Positions 49,101 to 49,285 of a stretch of DNA of 49,285 nt are shown here, one piece after another (the first letter of the stretch is position 1; every line of letters begins with the position of its first letter). Position numbers and translations under genes: made by a program. The DNA is from Xylaria sp. FL1777 (Eukaryota > Ascomycota > Sordariomycetes > Xylariales > Xylariaceae): NCBI GenBank assembly GCA_022578965.1, contig MU400770.1, forward strand, positions 1 to 49,285, written 5' to 3'. The notes below the pieces were generated by a model that ran no database searches, was not told the DNA's origin, and saw only the letters and a program-made list of their open reading frames with translations.

Positions 49101-49285
49101 CTTAATTATAACTTTTAGTGCTTTATAGTTAAAATTTAGCTATTTTAAGTCCTCTTAATAAATAATAGCTAAATTATTAAATATTTATATTAAATTTATT
49201 ATTAAGCTTTTTTATTTATGTTTTATTTTAGTTACTTTTTTTTAAAAAATAGCTAGCATAAAATTTTATTATGTAATAAACTTAA
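46111..49285 (-). mobile_element. Second minus-strand LINE copy, 3' part (runs off right edge)
   Basis: Closely similar, in the same orientation, to 23896-27060. It begins with the TAA-rich tail (TTATTATTATTTATCAATAATAACC on the shown strand) and continues through the same T-rich body to the end of the window. It sits inside the plus-strand copy at 45456-46110, giving a tail-to-body nested pair. Most differences from 23896-27060 are transitions. The Leu/Phe-rich plus-strand frames at 46379-46645 and 47416-47622 are the antisense counterparts of those at 24184-24420 and 25195-25401, so their conservation reflects element copies and not a gene. Confidence 0.8.

Noticed and set aside
1..49285. 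A mitochondrial or apicoplast genome, or an AT-rich bacterial or protist genome
   Set aside because: No organelle genes or tRNAs are visible. The window is filled with nested nuclear-type retrotransposons carrying transition-type stops, which fits RIP-like decay in a fungus better.

Overview
This window is eukaryotic and looks like a gene-poor, AT-rich block of a filamentous ascomycete genome that has been heavily mutated by a repeat-induced point mutation (RIP)-type process. The evidence is extreme A+T content over almost the whole window, repeat copies that differ mainly by C/T and G/A transitions, and decayed reading frames whose stops are mostly TAA/TAG where Gln or Trp codons would be expected. 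I found no intact protein-coding gene, no rRNA or tRNA, no CRISPR array and no bacterial-type features. The open frames longer than about 60 codons are low-complexity Leu/Phe/Ile-rich frames on the antisense strand of a decayed LINE-like element.

Layout. (1) 1-2391: 5' end of a minus-strand Ty3/gypsy element. Its LTR is 1875-2391, and a 690-bp hAT-type MITE (673-1362) carrying a minisatellite is nested in it. (2) 2397-6120: decayed DNA with one readable minus-strand frame (3518-4080). (3) 6120-12800: the least mutated part. An upstream island with a 17-bp tandem repeat is followed by a decayed plus-strand gene of about 595 codons. That gene is split by a 3,568-bp hAT-like transposon (7182-10749) with perfect 8-bp target duplications, and the frame is the same on both sides. 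(4) 13030-23879: decayed DNA with a minus-strand frame of about 630 codons (14560-16456) and a plus-strand frame at 22347-23170. (5) 23896-29042: a LINE-like element on the minus strand with a 16-bp target duplication. (6) 29059-34263: flanking decayed DNA and one arm of a 730-bp inverted repeat. (7) 34264-41990: a structurally complete chromodomain-type Ty3/gypsy retrotransposon (chromovirus) with LTRs of 517-518 bp and a 5-bp duplication TTAAT. (8) 41991-45455: the rest of the interrupted sequence, with the second inverted-repeat arm. (9) 45456-49285: the 5' end of a plus-strand LINE copy, interrupted by a minus-strand LINE copy that runs off the window.

How the parts relate. Almost everything is a mobile element nested in another, and a partial order can be read. 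The MITE entered chromovirus copy 1 (the empty site is visible in copy 2). The hAT-like element entered the 6.8-12.2 kb gene. Chromovirus copy 2 entered the spacer of the inverted repeat. One LINE entered the right arm of that repeat and was itself hit by another LINE. Strand composition helps with orientation: confirmed plus-coding elements are A-rich on the shown strand and minus-coding ones are T-rich. The hAT-like element and the MITE share terminal inverted repeats and probably form one autonomous/non-autonomous family.
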